64,000 nt of DNA. It comes from an uncultured Clostridia bacterium. Its GTDB lineage: Bacteria; Bacillota; Clostridia; TANB77; CAG-508. Position 1 is the stretch's first letter; the number at the start of each line of letters is the position of its first letter. The notes beneath the pieces were generated by a model. It saw nothing but the letters and a program-made list of their open reading frames with translations, had not been told where the DNA came from and searched no databases. Below, piece by piece: positions 1 through 9,027 of this stretch. The stretch spans positions 744,001 to 808,000 of the forward strand of contig OV788638.1 in the NCBI GenBank assembly GCA_928721565.1. Reading direction: 5' to 3'. The position numbers and the translations under genes are program-made.

Positions 1-137
1 ATCATATTCCTCAATTAGGAAAAGTATATATATATATTCAAAAAATTCCTGTAATTGTTTCTACTTTGATTATTATATATATAATATATAAATTATGCAA
101 ATTAAAGAAAACAGACAAGTTGCCATACATGAAATAA
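1..137 (+). CDS. C-terminal fragment of a membrane protein, possibly signal peptidase I
   Basis: An open frame enters from the left edge (frame beginning at base 3) and stops at 135-137, giving about 44 residues. It reads HIPQLGKVYIYIQKIPVIV, then a hydrophobic stretch and a short lysine-rich tail ending LPYMK. The pattern 'lGKVyi-i-kiP' followed by one membrane helix resembles the C-terminus of clostridial or SipW-like type I signal peptidases, which cleave signal peptides at the outer membrane face. That family call is inference from a short tail; the catalytic Ser and Lys lie outside the window. The stop codon sits in the 5' arm of the hairpin at 132-175, so this gene and the convergent one share a terminator. 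Confidence 0.4.
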   Translation, partial: HIPQLGKVYIYIQKIPVIVSTLIIIYIIYKLCKLKKTDKLPYMK

Positions 138-175
138 GAAAAAAACTAGAAAAGTAGTTTTTTTCTTATTTTTTT
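132..175. terminator. Bidirectional terminator
   Basis: An A-rich arm (AATAAGAAAAAAACTA) pairs with its complement across a GAAAAG loop, giving a 16-bp stem with A and T tracts on both sides. It lies between two convergent genes and overlaps both stop codons. Confidence 0.75.
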
Positions 176-786
176 GGTAGAATTTCATATTTTACTTTAA
201 AATAATTAAATTTATCAAGTTTATTAGAAGACAAACAATCAAGATAAACATCTAGTTGATCTAAATTTTGGCAAGCAGTTATAATTGCAGGATTTAATAA
301 GTTATTAAATGTTACTTCTGTTGCTAAACTTAAACTATCAAAGATAGAAGCTTTTTCCTTTTTTCGCATTAAATTATAAGCTTCTTTAAATCTTGATTTT
401 GTAGAGTTTTTATATTTATCAAGTGGTAGAGTATATTCTACATTTATAACATCTTCTATTGTTTTATATTGAGAATTTTCGCTTAATGCTTTTTCTACAT
501 CTTTTATTTTGTAAGGTAATACGACTTTATTTTGAGTTTCAGATATTAATAGTGTATCATTATCAGTTGGCTCATCTGCTTTCTTTTCCTCTGAGGTTTC
601 TTGAGATGAAGAAAGAGATACTTCTAATTGAGAAATATTTACACCAAGATTTGATAATACAGTTTTTAAATCTTGTAAAATATCTTTTAAGTCTTCCATA
701 TTTTTTTGATTTTCATTAGATTTTGTTTCTTTGGGTTCTTCTGTAACAGAATCTTTTTTTGTCTTTTTACTTGAAGCTTTTGCCAT
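166..786 (-). CDS. Hypothetical lysine-rich protein
   Basis: A 206-residue cytosolic protein that I do not recognise. The first 30 residues are Lys/Ser/Thr/Glu-rich (MAKASSKKTKKDS) and look disordered. Residues about 30-65 form an amphipathic, probably coiled-coil helix (MEDLKDILQDLKTVLSNL). A Ser/Glu linker follows, then a more ordered C-terminal half rich in Tyr, Leu and Asn. There is no signal peptide or membrane helix. A good Shine-Dalgarno site (GGAGGAA) lies 6-7 bases before the ATG. The gene is divergent from polC. The layout of charged tail plus helix recalls phasin-like or nucleoid-associated proteins, but nothing specific supports either. Confidence 0.7.
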   Translation of the reverse strand: MAKASSKKTKKDSVTEEPKETKSNENQKNMEDLKDILQDLKTVLSNLGVNISQLEVSLSSSQETSEEKKADEPTDNDTLLISETQNKVVLPYKIKDVEKALSENSQYKTIEDVINVEYTLPLDKYKNSTKSRFKEAYNLMRKKEKASIFDSLSLATEVTFNNLLNPAIITACQNLDQLDVYLDCLSSNKLDKFNYFKVKYEILPKK

Positions 787-954
787 AGATATTTCCTCCT
801 TTGTTATAAACTTAATATATAATAATATTTTATTGTAAAAATTTCAAGTCTTTTTTGTGATATTTATAAATTATTAATTATTGTTTTAGGTATAGAATAA
901 TTAAAAAAAATGTGATAAAATACAACGAGAAGAAAGAGAGGAAGGATAGCAAAA

Positions 955-3900
955 ATGGCAGAAGCACAAGAACCAAAAAAAAGCAGAAAAATAGGGGATG
1001 TATTTAGTGATTATAAAACAAATAGTAATATAGCAGATGCAGTAATAACAAAAATGAACTTAATAAAAAAAATAAATACATTAGAATTAGGGATGAGCTC
1101 AGATGAATACATAGAAATAAAAGAAATTTGGTATTTAGAAAAATTCCTAAGAGAAAGATTTCAATTTGGTCAAGTGCATATGATAATAACATATCCAGAA
1201 GGAATCTATATAAAAAGAGTAGATGATGAATGGGAAAACTTGATATGTTATATGGCACATAAATATCCACTAATGAGACCATTATTGTTATTAAAAAGTA
1301 AAGTTGAATTAACAGACAAAAATGTAAATGTATATATGCAAATAAAAGGTGCTGATTTTTTGAAAGCAAGAAAATTAGATAGAGAACTAGAAACTGTAAT
1401 ATACAATCTGTTTGGAAAAAAATATATTGTAAATATTGAAGAAAAGATTACAGAACAAGAGATTAAAGCATTTCAAGAAAAAACTAAAGAAATTGAAGAA
1501 CAAGCAGTACATGAGGCTATGAGAGGAATGGCAATTAGAAATCACCAAGAAGAACAATATAATAACACACCAGAAATACAAGGAATGTCTTCAATGCCTG
1601 AAAATATGCCAAGTGACCTGCCTCCAATTCCAGGTAGCCTATATAATGATGCTGATTATGCTATGCCACCAGTAGATGAAAATGGATATGTGCCAGAAAT
1701 GGAACTTCCACAAGCTGAAAACATTATATTTGGAAAAGCATCAAGAGCAAAAGAAAAGAAACTAAAAATAAAAGAAATTGATGCAAATTCAGGAAGAATA
1801 ACATTAGAAGGTAGAATTGTAAATAGTGAATGTAGAGAAACTAAAACTGGAAAAGGAATGTTAATATTCGAAATTTATGATGGAACAGGAGTTATTACTT
1901 GTAAATCATTTGCAGAAGATGGAGCAAAAGGAAATGAGATACTAGAAAAAATGAAATCTGCTAAGGCCATAAAAACTACAGGAAAAGCAGGATTAGATGC
2001 ATATGCTGGAGATATTACAGTAATGGCAAATATTATAGCAGAAATAAGTGACGAAGGATTACCACCAATTCCAGAAGAGGATGACAGTTCGCCATTAATT
2101 TTAGGTTCAGCACCAATAATAAAAGATCCATTAGTAAAAATTGCAGATTTAAATCCTGAATCAGGAAGTGTATGTATAGATGGTGAAATTCAAGCAATGG
2201 AAGACAAGGAAACAAAATCAGGAAAAGTAATTGTAAGTATAGATATATATGATGGAACAAGCACAATGACATGTAAAGCATTTTTACCAGGAAATAATGC
2301 AAAAAAAATTATTAAACGTTTAAAATCAGCTCCAGCAATTAAATTGGCAGGGAAAGCTCAAATGGATGCATTTTCAAATGAGTTAACAATAATGGCAAAT
2401 ACAATTATAGTATCAGAGCCAAAGCCAAAAACAGTCAGAATGGATAATGCAGAAATTAAGAGAGTAGAGTTGCACATGCATACCAAAATGAGTGCAATGG
2501 ATGCAATGACATCTGCAACAGACTTAGTAAAAAGAGCTATGAAATGGGGAATGAAGTCAATAGCAATTACAGACCATGGAGTTGTACAAGCATTCCCAGA
2601 AGCATATCATTTACTTGGAAGAGATAATCCAGATATGAAAGTTATTTATGGTGTAGAAGCATATTTGGCTCCAGATAAAGAAAATTCAGTAACAAATGCT
2701 AAAGGTCAACCATTAGATACAACATATTGTGTATTAGACTTAGAAACAACAGGATTTTCAGCGGTTACAGAAAAAATAACAGAAGTAGGGATAATGAAAG
2801 TTAAAAATGGAGAAGTGATAGACGAATTTAGTTGTTTTGTAAATCCAGAAAAGCCAATTCCACAAAGAGTTGTAGATGTAACACATATTACAGATGATAT
2901 GGTAAAAGATGCAGAAACAATAGATAAGGTATTTCCTAAAATATTAGAATTTTTAGGGGATTCAATAATTGTTGCACATAATGCCAAGTTTGATGTTGGA
3001 TTCTTAAAACAAAATGCAAAAGTTTTAGGATATAAATTTGACTATACAGTTCTTGATACACTAACACTTGCCAAAGATGTATTTCCAAATATGAAAAAAT
3101 ACAAATTAGGTAAAATTGCAGATGAATTAGGAATAAAAGTAGAAGTAGCACATAGAGCATTAGATGATGTTGATACAACAGTAAAAGTATTTAATGTAAT
3201 GCTAGACAAATTAAGAGATAGAGGTGTTACAAAAGTTGAAGAAATTGATACAATTGGAAGAGATGAAGATGCTAAAAAAGAGGAATACAAAAAATTAAAT
3301 ACATATCATGCAATAATTTTAGCAAAAAATTATATAGGATTAAGAAATCTTTACAAATTAGTATCATTATCACATTTACATTATTTTTATAAAAGACCAC
3401 GTATCTTAAAAAGCTTATATAAAAAATATTCAGAAGGACTAATATTAGGCAGTGCGTGCGAAGCGGGAGAATTATATCAAGCAATAGAACTTGGAAAATC
3501 TGATGAAGAAATAGAAAATATAGCAAGAGATTATGATTATCTAGAAATTCAACCAATAGGAAACAATGATTTCTTAGTAAGAAATGGAGTAGTTCCAGAT
3601 AGAGAATATCTAAAAGACATAAATAGAAAAATTGTAGCATTAGGGGAAAAACTAAATAAGTTAGTTGTTGCAACATGTGATGTTCACTTTATGGATCCAC
3701 AAGATGAAGTATATAGACGTATATTAGAAGCAGGCCAAGGATATAAAGATGCTGATGAACAAGCACCATTATATTTAAGAACAACTGAAGAAATGCTTAA
3801 AGAATTTGAATATTTAGGAGAAGAAAAGGCATATGAAGTAGTTGTAACAAATACAAACAAAGTTGCAGATATGTGTGACAGAATAGACCCAATATCACCT

Positions 3901-5799
3901 GAAAAATGTCCACCACATATCCCAGGATGTGAGGAGGATATAAAAAATATTGCATACAAAAAAGCACATGAATTATATGGAGATCCATTACCAGAAATTG
4001 TTCAAACTAGATTAGACAAAGAGTTAAATTCTATAATTAGTAATGGATATTCAGTAATGTATATTATAGCTCAAAAACTAGTATGGAAATCAAACGAAGA
4101 TGGATATATTGTAGGATCAAGAGGTTCAGTAGGTTCATCACTTGTAGCATTTATGACAGGTATAACAGAAGTAAATTCATTAAAGCCACACTATAGATGT
4201 TCAAACTGTAAATATTCAGAATTTGAAGATTATGGAGTAGGAAATGGATTTGACTTGCCAGATAAAGATTGCCCTAAATGTGGCACAAAAATGACAAAAG
4301 ACGGAATGGATATACCATTTGAAACATTCTTAGGATTCAATGGAGACAAAGAACCTGATATAGACTTGAACTTCTCAGGAGAATATCAAGCAAAAGCACA
4401 TAAATATACAGAAGTAATATTTGGAAAAGGAACATGTTTTAAAGCAGGAACTGTAGGTACAGTTGCAGAAAAAACCGCATTTGGATATGTTAAAAAATAT
4501 TTTGAAGAAAGAAACATACCAGTAAATAAAGCAGAAATTGCCAGACTATCAATGGGATGTACAGGAATAAAAAGAACTACAGGGCAACATCCAGGAGGAA
4601 TTATAGTAGTACCAAAAGGAAGAGAAATATATGAATTTACCCCAGTACAACATCCAGCAGATGATCCAAATTCAGATATTATAACAACACATTTTGACTA
4701 TCACTCAATAGATGGAAACTTGTTAAAACTAGATATACTAGGACACGACGATCCGACTGTAATTCGTATGTTGCAGGATATTACAGGAATAGCACCAACA
4801 GAAATACCGTTAGATGATAAAGAAACAATGTCAATCTTCAATTCAACAGAGGCACTAGGGGTAACGCCAGAGCAAATCCATTCAGAAGTAGGAACATTTG
4901 GAATACCTGAATATGGAACAAAATTTGCAAGAGGAATGCTTTTAGATACACATCCAACAACATTTGATGAATTAATACGTATATCAGGATTATCACATGG
5001 TACAGACGTATGGCTAGGAAATGCACAAACATTAATAGAGCAAGGGATAGTAACATTACAACAAGCAATATGTTGTAGAGACGACATAATGATATATCTA
5101 ATTCAAAAAGGGTTACCACCAGACAAAGCATTCAAAATAATGGAAGCAGTACGTAAAGGAAAAGTAGCAAAAGGCAAAGAACCAAAGTGGAAAGACGAAT
5201 ATATTCCATTAATGAAAGAACATGATGTACCAGACTGGTATATAAAATCATGTGAAAAAATAAAGTACATGTTCCCAAAGGCCCATGCAGCAGCATATGT
5301 AACAAATGCCTTTAGAATAGCATGGTTTAAAGTACATATTCCATTAGCATATTATGCAGCATATTTTACAATAAGAGCAAAAGCATTTGATGCAGAAGTA
5401 ATGATAAATGGAAAAGAAAAAGCAAAAAATAAAATGAAAGAAATAGACATGATGGGAAATAATGCAACACCAAAAGATAAAGATATGTATGATGACTTGG
5501 AGATAGTATTAGAAATGTATGAAAGAGGACTAAGATTTTTACCAATCGACCTCTACAAATCACATGCTACAAAATTCCAAGTAGAAGGAGATAGCTTACG
5601 CCCACCACTAAACAGTATAGCAGGACTTGGAAATGTTGCAGCAGAAAGTATAATGAGAGCACGTGCAGATGAAAAATTCATGTCAATAGATGATATGAAA
5701 ATTCGTGCCAAAATTGGAGATTCAGTAACAGAATTGTTAAAACAATTTGGATGCCTAGAAGGAATGAGCCAAAGTAATCAACTGAGTTTATTTGGTTAA
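955..5799 (+). CDS. polC: DNA polymerase III PolC (alpha subunit, Gram-positive type)
   Basis: This is the replicative DNA polymerase of low-GC Gram-positives, with built-in 3'-5' proofreading. Order: N-terminal domain (1-200), Pro/Met-rich linker (about 200-260), OB fold 1 (about 270-363), OB fold 2 (about 393-487), PHP domain from residue 503 (ELHMHTKMSAMDAM), DnaQ-type exonuclease inserted in PHP (DLETTGFS near 595, HRALDDVDTT near 733), then the polymerase core. The core shows GSRGSVGSSL near 1053, a four-cysteine zinc module at about 1082-1112 and the catalytic PDIDLNFSG near 1134. At 1614 residues it is clearly longer than the roughly 1440 of Bacillus PolC; the excess is the duplicated OB fold and its linkers. 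The ATG follows an AGGAAGGA ribosome site. No frameshift is seen. Confidence 0.98.
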   Translation: MAEAQEPKKSRKIGDVFSDYKTNSNIADAVITKMNLIKKINTLELGMSSDEYIEIKEIWYLEKFLRERFQFGQVHMIITYPEGIYIKRVDDEWENLICYMAHKYPLMRPLLLLKSKVELTDKNVNVYMQIKGADFLKARKLDRELETVIYNLFGKKYIVNIEEKITEQEIKAFQEKTKEIEEQAVHEAMRGMAIRNHQEEQYNNTPEIQGMSSMPENMPSDLPPIPGSLYNDADYAMPPVDENGYVPEMELPQAENIIFGKASRAKEKKLKIKEIDANSGRITLEGRIVNSECRETKTGKGMLIFEIYDGTGVITCKSFAEDGAKGNEILEKMKSAKAIKTTGKAGLDAYAGDITVMANIIAEISDEGLPPIPEEDDSSPLILGSAPIIKDPLVKIADLNPESGSVCIDGEIQAMEDKETKSGKVIVSIDIYDGTSTMTCKAFLPGNNAKKIIKRLKSAPAIKLAGKAQMDAFSNELTIMANTIIVSEPKPKTVRMDNAEIKRVELHMHTKMSAMDAMTSATDLVKRAMKWGMKSIAITDHGVVQAFPEAYHLLGRDNPDMKVIYGVEAYLAPDKENSVTNAKGQPLDTTYCVLDLETTGFSAVTEKITEVGIMKVKNGEVIDEFSCFVNPEKPIPQRVVDVTHITDDMVKDAETIDKVFPKILEFLGDSIIVAHNAKFDVGFLKQNAKVLGYKFDYTVLDTLTLAKDVFPNMKKYKLGKIADELGIKVEVAHRALDDVDTTVKVFNVMLDKLRDRGVTKVEEIDTIGRDEDAKKEEYKKLNTYHAIILAKNYIGLRNLYKLVSLSHLHYFYKRPRILKSLYKKYSEGLILGSACEAGELYQAIELGKSDEEIENIARDYDYLEIQPIGNNDFLVRNGVVPDREYLKDINRKIVALGEKLNKLVVATCDVHFMDPQDEVYRRILEAGQGYKDADEQAPLYLRTTEEMLKEFEYLGEEKAYEVVVTNTNKVADMCDRIDPISPEKCPPHIPGCEEDIKNIAYKKAHELYGDPLPEIVQTRLDKELNSIISNGYSVMYIIAQKLVWKSNEDGYIVGSRGSVGSSLVAFMTGITEVNSLKPHYRCSNCKYSEFEDYGVGNGFDLPDKDCPKCGTKMTKDGMDIPFETFLGFNGDKEPDIDLNFSGEYQAKAHKYTEVIFGKGTCFKAGTVGTVAEKTAFGYVKKYFEERNIPVNKAEIARLSMGCTGIKRTTGQHPGGIIVVPKGREIYEFTPVQHPADDPNSDIITTHFDYHSIDGNLLKLDILGHDDPTVIRMLQDITGIAPTEIPLDDKETMSIFNSTEALGVTPEQIHSEVGTFGIPEYGTKFARGMLLDTHPTTFDELIRISGLSHGTDVWLGNAQTLIEQGIVTLQQAICCRDDIMIYLIQKGLPPDKAFKIMEAVRKGKVAKGKEPKWKDEYIPLMKEHDVPDWYIKSCEKIKYMFPKAHAAAYVTNAFRIAWFKVHIPLAYYAAYFTIRAKAFDAEVMINGKEKAKNKMKEIDMMGNNATPKDKDMYDDLEIVLEMYERGLRFLPIDLYKSHATKFQVEGDSLRPPLNSIAGLGNVAAESIMRARADEKFMSIDDMKIRAKIGDSVTELLKQFGCLEGMSQSNQLSLFG

Positions 5800-5802
5800 T
5801 TG

Positions 5803-5872
5803 CACATTTGACACATTTTGGGCCGGTTCTGTTTTGCTCACTGTGCATTTGGAACTGGTTCTGCTTTGTCCC
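5803..5872. repeat. Two degenerate REP-like GGTTCTG(T/C)TTTG motifs
   Basis: Two head-to-tail copies lie here: GGGCCGGTTCTGTTTTGC near 5820 and GGAACTGGTTCTGCTTTGTCC at 5851-5871. They are richer in G and C than anything nearby. A third core (GACCGGTTCT) is at 8871-8880. They recall the GGGGACGGTTCT-type palindromic repeats scattered through many Firmicute genomes and linked to REP-associated Y1 transposases. That family link is from memory; no transposase gene is present in the window. Confidence 0.45.
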
Positions 5873-5906
5873 AAGACTGGTGCTATTTGTATACGAGGAG
5901 GAATTT

Positions 5907-6209
5907 ATGCTAGAGAATAATATTCAAATAAGAGATATTTTATCTATAAGAAATATCATAATATATTTAGTAATAATAAATTTGATTGGCTTTTATATGA
6001 TGTGGTCAGATAAAAGAAAGGCTAAATGGGGCAAATGGAGAATACCAGAACAGACTCTTTTTATAGTTACTGCATTAGGTGGAGGAATTGGCACAATTGC
6101 TGGAATGTACACCTTCCATCATAAAACTAAGAAGCCCAAATTTACAATAGGATTGCCTACAATTTTAATATTAGAAATTATTTTGGTTGTATATTTAAAA
6201 TTTTTCTAG
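5907..6209 (+). CDS. DUF1294 small membrane protein
   Basis: A 100-residue integral membrane protein of the DUF1294 family, whose function is unknown. I start it at the ATG at 5907, behind a strong GAGGAGGAA site. A longer upstream frame exists but runs through the REP-like repeats and has no ribosome site. Visible features are an N-terminal helix (IIIYLVIINLIGFYMMW), the basic segment DKRKAKWGKWRIPEQTLF, a glycine-rich stretch GGGIGTIAGMYTFHHKTKK and a C-terminal helix. The RIPE...GG.G...GM...HKT signature is diagnostic. It sits just downstream of polC, but the repeats between suggest a recently disturbed junction. Confidence 0.85.
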   Translation: MLENNIQIRDILSIRNIIIYLVIINLIGFYMMWSDKRKAKWGKWRIPEQTLFIVTALGGGIGTIAGMYTFHHKTKKPKFTIGLPTILILEIILVVYLKFF

Positions 6210-6254
6210 TTACATAATGAAAAAATAATAAGCAAACAATTGTAAGGTTAAAAA

Positions 6255-6349
6255 TTATCAACATTACAAATGTGAATAACCTGTGAAAAAAATATGACTA
6301 TTATGAGTTATTCACAGAGTTATCCACATTATCCACAGGGTGTGGATAA
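6255..6349. promoter_or_regulatory. Cluster of DnaA boxes
   Basis: Five perfect TTATNCACA boxes occur in 79 bases: 6271-6279 (minus), 6308-6316, 6320-6328 and 6329-6337 (plus), and 6341-6349 (minus). A one-mismatch box lies at 6255-6263. The flanks, especially 6380-6470, are extremely AT-rich. DnaA boxes bind the initiator DnaA. The cluster could be a replication origin element, a DnaA-titrating site, or a DnaA-controlled promoter region for the TetR gene downstream. dnaA, dnaN, rpmH and gidA are not in this window. Confidence 0.8.
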
Positions 6350-6509
6350 AATAATTGTAGAAATTTGGTAAACTATATTGGATACATAATGTAAAAATAA
6401 AAAACTGAATACCCATTCAAAAAATAAAAAAAACTTGCATAAATAATAAGAAAATTATATAATAGCTATGTAAAAAAAGGGACAAAACCAAAAGAAATAG
6501 GTGAAAAAT

Positions 6510-7079
6510 ATGAATAAAACCAAAAGAAAAATATTTGAAACTTCAATGAAATTATTTGCAGAAAAGGGATATGATGCAACAAGTATAGAAGAAATAACTG
6601 CTACAGTAGGAGTAGCAAAAGGAACACTATATTATCATTTTTCTAGTAAAGAAGAGATATTTAATTTTTTAATTGAAGAAGGAATTAAATTATTACAAAA
6701 TAGTGTTGATATAAAAACTGCAAAACATAGTAATTATATAGATAAAATTAAAGCAATAGTATTAATCCAAATAAAAATTGTTGCTAAATACGAAGATATA
6801 ATAACAATAATTCTTAGTCAATTCTGGGGAAATGAAACGAGAAATAAAAAATGCCAAGATCATGTATATGATTATATTGGGCAAATAGAACAAATTGTAA
6901 AAGAGGGAATTGAAAAAGGAGAAATTAAACAAGGTGATGCTAGAGCAATAGCCTCAGAAATTTATGCATTAATATGTTCAACTTTAGTTTATAAAAAACG
7001 TGAGAATGAAAATATGGATGTAATGAAATTATATCATGAATATGAAAATACAGTAATTAATGGATTAAGAATAAAGTAA
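6510..7079 (+). CDS. TetR/AcrR family transcriptional regulator
   Basis: About 189 residues. The N-terminal helix-turn-helix is typical of TetR repressors: KRKIFETSMKLFAEKGYDATS, then IEEITATVGVAKGTLYYHF and SSKEEIF. The variable C-terminal half would form the ligand-binding and dimer domain. I choose the ATG at 6510 rather than GTG at 6501 because AGGTG at 6498-6502 is a properly spaced ribosome site for the ATG. The acyl-CoA synthetase gene follows after 19 bases, so the regulator probably controls it, as FadR/FabR-like TetR proteins do by sensing acyl-CoA; this is inference. The promoter region contains the DnaA-box cluster. Confidence 0.92.
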   Translation: MNKTKRKIFETSMKLFAEKGYDATSIEEITATVGVAKGTLYYHFSSKEEIFNFLIEEGIKLLQNSVDIKTAKHSNYIDKIKAIVLIQIKIVAKYEDIITIILSQFWGNETRNKKCQDHVYDYIGQIEQIVKEGIEKGEIKQGDARAIASEIYALICSTLVYKKRENENMDVMKLYHEYENTVINGLRIK

Positions 7080-7098
7080 TAATGAAAGGGGTAGCCAA

Positions 7099-8817
7099 AT
7101 GGAAACCAAATCAAAAAATATGAAATATACAGATTTAAAAGATATGTTAAAACAAACAGGTGAAGTTTATGGAGATAGGCCTGCTTATATTTTTAAAACA
7201 GAAGAAAAAGGAAAATTTAGAACAATAACACATAAAGAATTTAGAGATGAAATAAATGCACTTGGAACAGTTTTAATTAATATGGGACTAAAAGATAAGA
7301 GAATTGCTATTATTTCAGAAAATAGATATGAATGGGAACTTTCATATTTAGCTATTGCATCAGGTGTAGGAGTTGTAGTCCCATTAGATAAATCTTTACC
7401 AGACAATGAACTTGAAAGTTTAATACTTCGTTCACAAGTAGAAGCTATTATATATTCTTCAAAATATGACACAATAATGGGAACTTTAAGAGATAAAAAG
7501 AATACAAACTTAAAGTATTTTATATCAATGGATTTAGGAGAAAATACACAAGGCATCTATTCAGAAAAAGCATTAATAGAAAAAGGAAAAAAACTATTAA
7601 ATGAAGGCGATTCAACATATTTGAATGCAGAAATTGATGCAGATAAAATGGGAATAATGTTATTCACATCTGGAACAACAGCAATGTCAAAAGCAGTTAT
7701 GTTATCACATAAAAACTTAGTAACAAATGTAATGGATATAACTCAAAGATTTGATTTAACAGAAGAAGATAGATTTTTATCATTCTTACCATTACATCAT
7801 GTATTTGAATGTACAGTAGGATTTTTATATCCAATATCTATTGGTGGTTCAATAGCTTTCTGCGAAGGTGTAAAGCACATGGCAGATAATATTAAAGAAT
7901 TTGGTATAACAGCAATGATATCAGTTCCAGCGGTGTTTGATATAATTTACAGAAAAGTAATGAAAGCAATAGAAAAAAAAGGAAAATTACAAAACTTGGA
8001 AAAAGGGAAGAAAATTTCTAATTTATTATTGAAAGTAAAAATTGATTTAAGAAAACAACTATTCAAAGAAGTACATGAAAGCTTAGGACCAAAACTAAGA
8101 TTAGTTGTAACAGGAGGAGCTGCATTAGACCCAGAAACAGAGAAGGGATTTAATGATTTAGGATTTGATGTAGAACAAGGATATGGATTGACAGAAACTG
8201 CACCAGTAATAGCTGCTGAAACTCCAAAATGTAGAAAGCTAGGATCTATTGGAAAAAAATTCCCAAGTGTAGAAGTAAAAATTGACAATCCAGATGAAGA
8301 AGGCATAGGAGAGTTAATGGCAAAAGGCCCATCAATAATGTTAGGATATTACGAAAATGAAGAAGCAACAAAAGATGCATTAGATGCAGATGGCTGGTTC
8401 CATACAGGAGATTTAGCAAGAATAGACAAAGACGGATTTATCTACATATCTGGAAGAAAGAAAAGTGTGATAGTATTAAATAATGGTAAAAATGTATTTC
8501 CAGAAGAAATAGAAACATTATTAAACAAAGTAGAAGGAATAAAAGAATCATTTGTTTATGAGAAAAAAGAAGATGATGGAGATGTAAAAGTTTGTGTAAA
8601 AATTGTTTATGATAAACAATTAATAAAAGAACTTTATAATATAGAAGGAGAAGACAATATTAGAGAATTCTTATGGGAAAAAGTAAAAGATGTTAATAGA
8701 CTAATGCCTAAATATAAATATGTTAAAGAAATGATTATTTCAGAAGAAGAATTAATAAAAACAACAACTTTAAAAATAAAAAGACATGAAGAAATGAAGA
8801 AAATTTTAGGAAAATAA
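7099..8817 (+). CDS. Long-chain fatty acid-CoA ligase-like AMP-forming synthetase
   Basis: A 572-residue member of the adenylate-forming superfamily (FadD/FAA1-like), which activates a fatty acid to acyl-AMP and then to a CoA thioester. Visible motifs are the P-loop-like FTSGTTAMSKAV near residue 192, the acyl-binding region GGAALDPETE, QGYGLTETAPV near 358, the ATP/hinge motif WFHTGDLARID near 433 and the C-terminal catalytic lysine region KTTTLKIKR. Length and domain order are complete. There is no signal peptide; such enzymes work at the inner face of the membrane. It is probably in an operon with the TetR gene. The exact chain-length specificity cannot be read from sequence. Confidence 0.93.
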   Translation: METKSKNMKYTDLKDMLKQTGEVYGDRPAYIFKTEEKGKFRTITHKEFRDEINALGTVLINMGLKDKRIAIISENRYEWELSYLAIASGVGVVVPLDKSLPDNELESLILRSQVEAIIYSSKYDTIMGTLRDKKNTNLKYFISMDLGENTQGIYSEKALIEKGKKLLNEGDSTYLNAEIDADKMGIMLFTSGTTAMSKAVMLSHKNLVTNVMDITQRFDLTEEDRFLSFLPLHHVFECTVGFLYPISIGGSIAFCEGVKHMADNIKEFGITAMISVPAVFDIIYRKVMKAIEKKGKLQNLEKGKKISNLLLKVKIDLRKQLFKEVHESLGPKLRLVVTGGAALDPETEKGFNDLGFDVEQGYGLTETAPVIAAETPKCRKLGSIGKKFPSVEVKIDNPDEEGIGELMAKGPSIMLGYYENEEATKDALDADGWFHTGDLARIDKDGFIYISGRKKSVIVLNNGKNVFPEEIETLLNKVEGIKESFVYEKKEDDGDVKVCVKIVYDKQLIKELYNIEGEDNIREFLWEKVKDVNRLMPKYKYVKEMIISEEELIKTTTLKIKRHEEMKKILGK

Positions 8818-8818
8818 A

Positions 8819-8852
8819 AAATTGTACCGGTTAATTGTGACCGGTACTTTTT
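8819..8852 (+). terminator. Rho-independent terminator after the acyl-CoA synthetase
   Basis: GTACCGG (8824-8830) and CCGGTAC (8841-8847) form a 7-bp stem around a 10-base loop, flanked by an A tract and TTTTTC. The core resembles the nearby REP-like GACCGGTTCT motif, so the terminator may derive from such a repeat. Confidence 0.65.
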
Positions 8853-8949
8853 CATTTGGTGGTCATTAGGGACCGGTTCTTAAATGAACATTGTTACAGA
8901 AATATTACAATTGTAACAAAAATGTAATATAAAAACACATTCAAAAGGC

Positions 8950-8978
8950 TTGAGCTTTTACGGAAGCTGGTGTATAAT
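8950..8978 (+). promoter_or_regulatory. Promoter of the 358-residue protein gene
   Basis: TTGAGC (8950-8955) and TATAAT (8973-8978) are separated by 17 bases. A ribosome site, AAAAAGGAGGAA, lies just before the ATG at 9028. Confidence 0.7.
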
Positions 8979-9027
8979 AAAAAAGAATTTAATTATTTTG
9001 ACTACATAGGAAAAAGGAGGAATTTGC

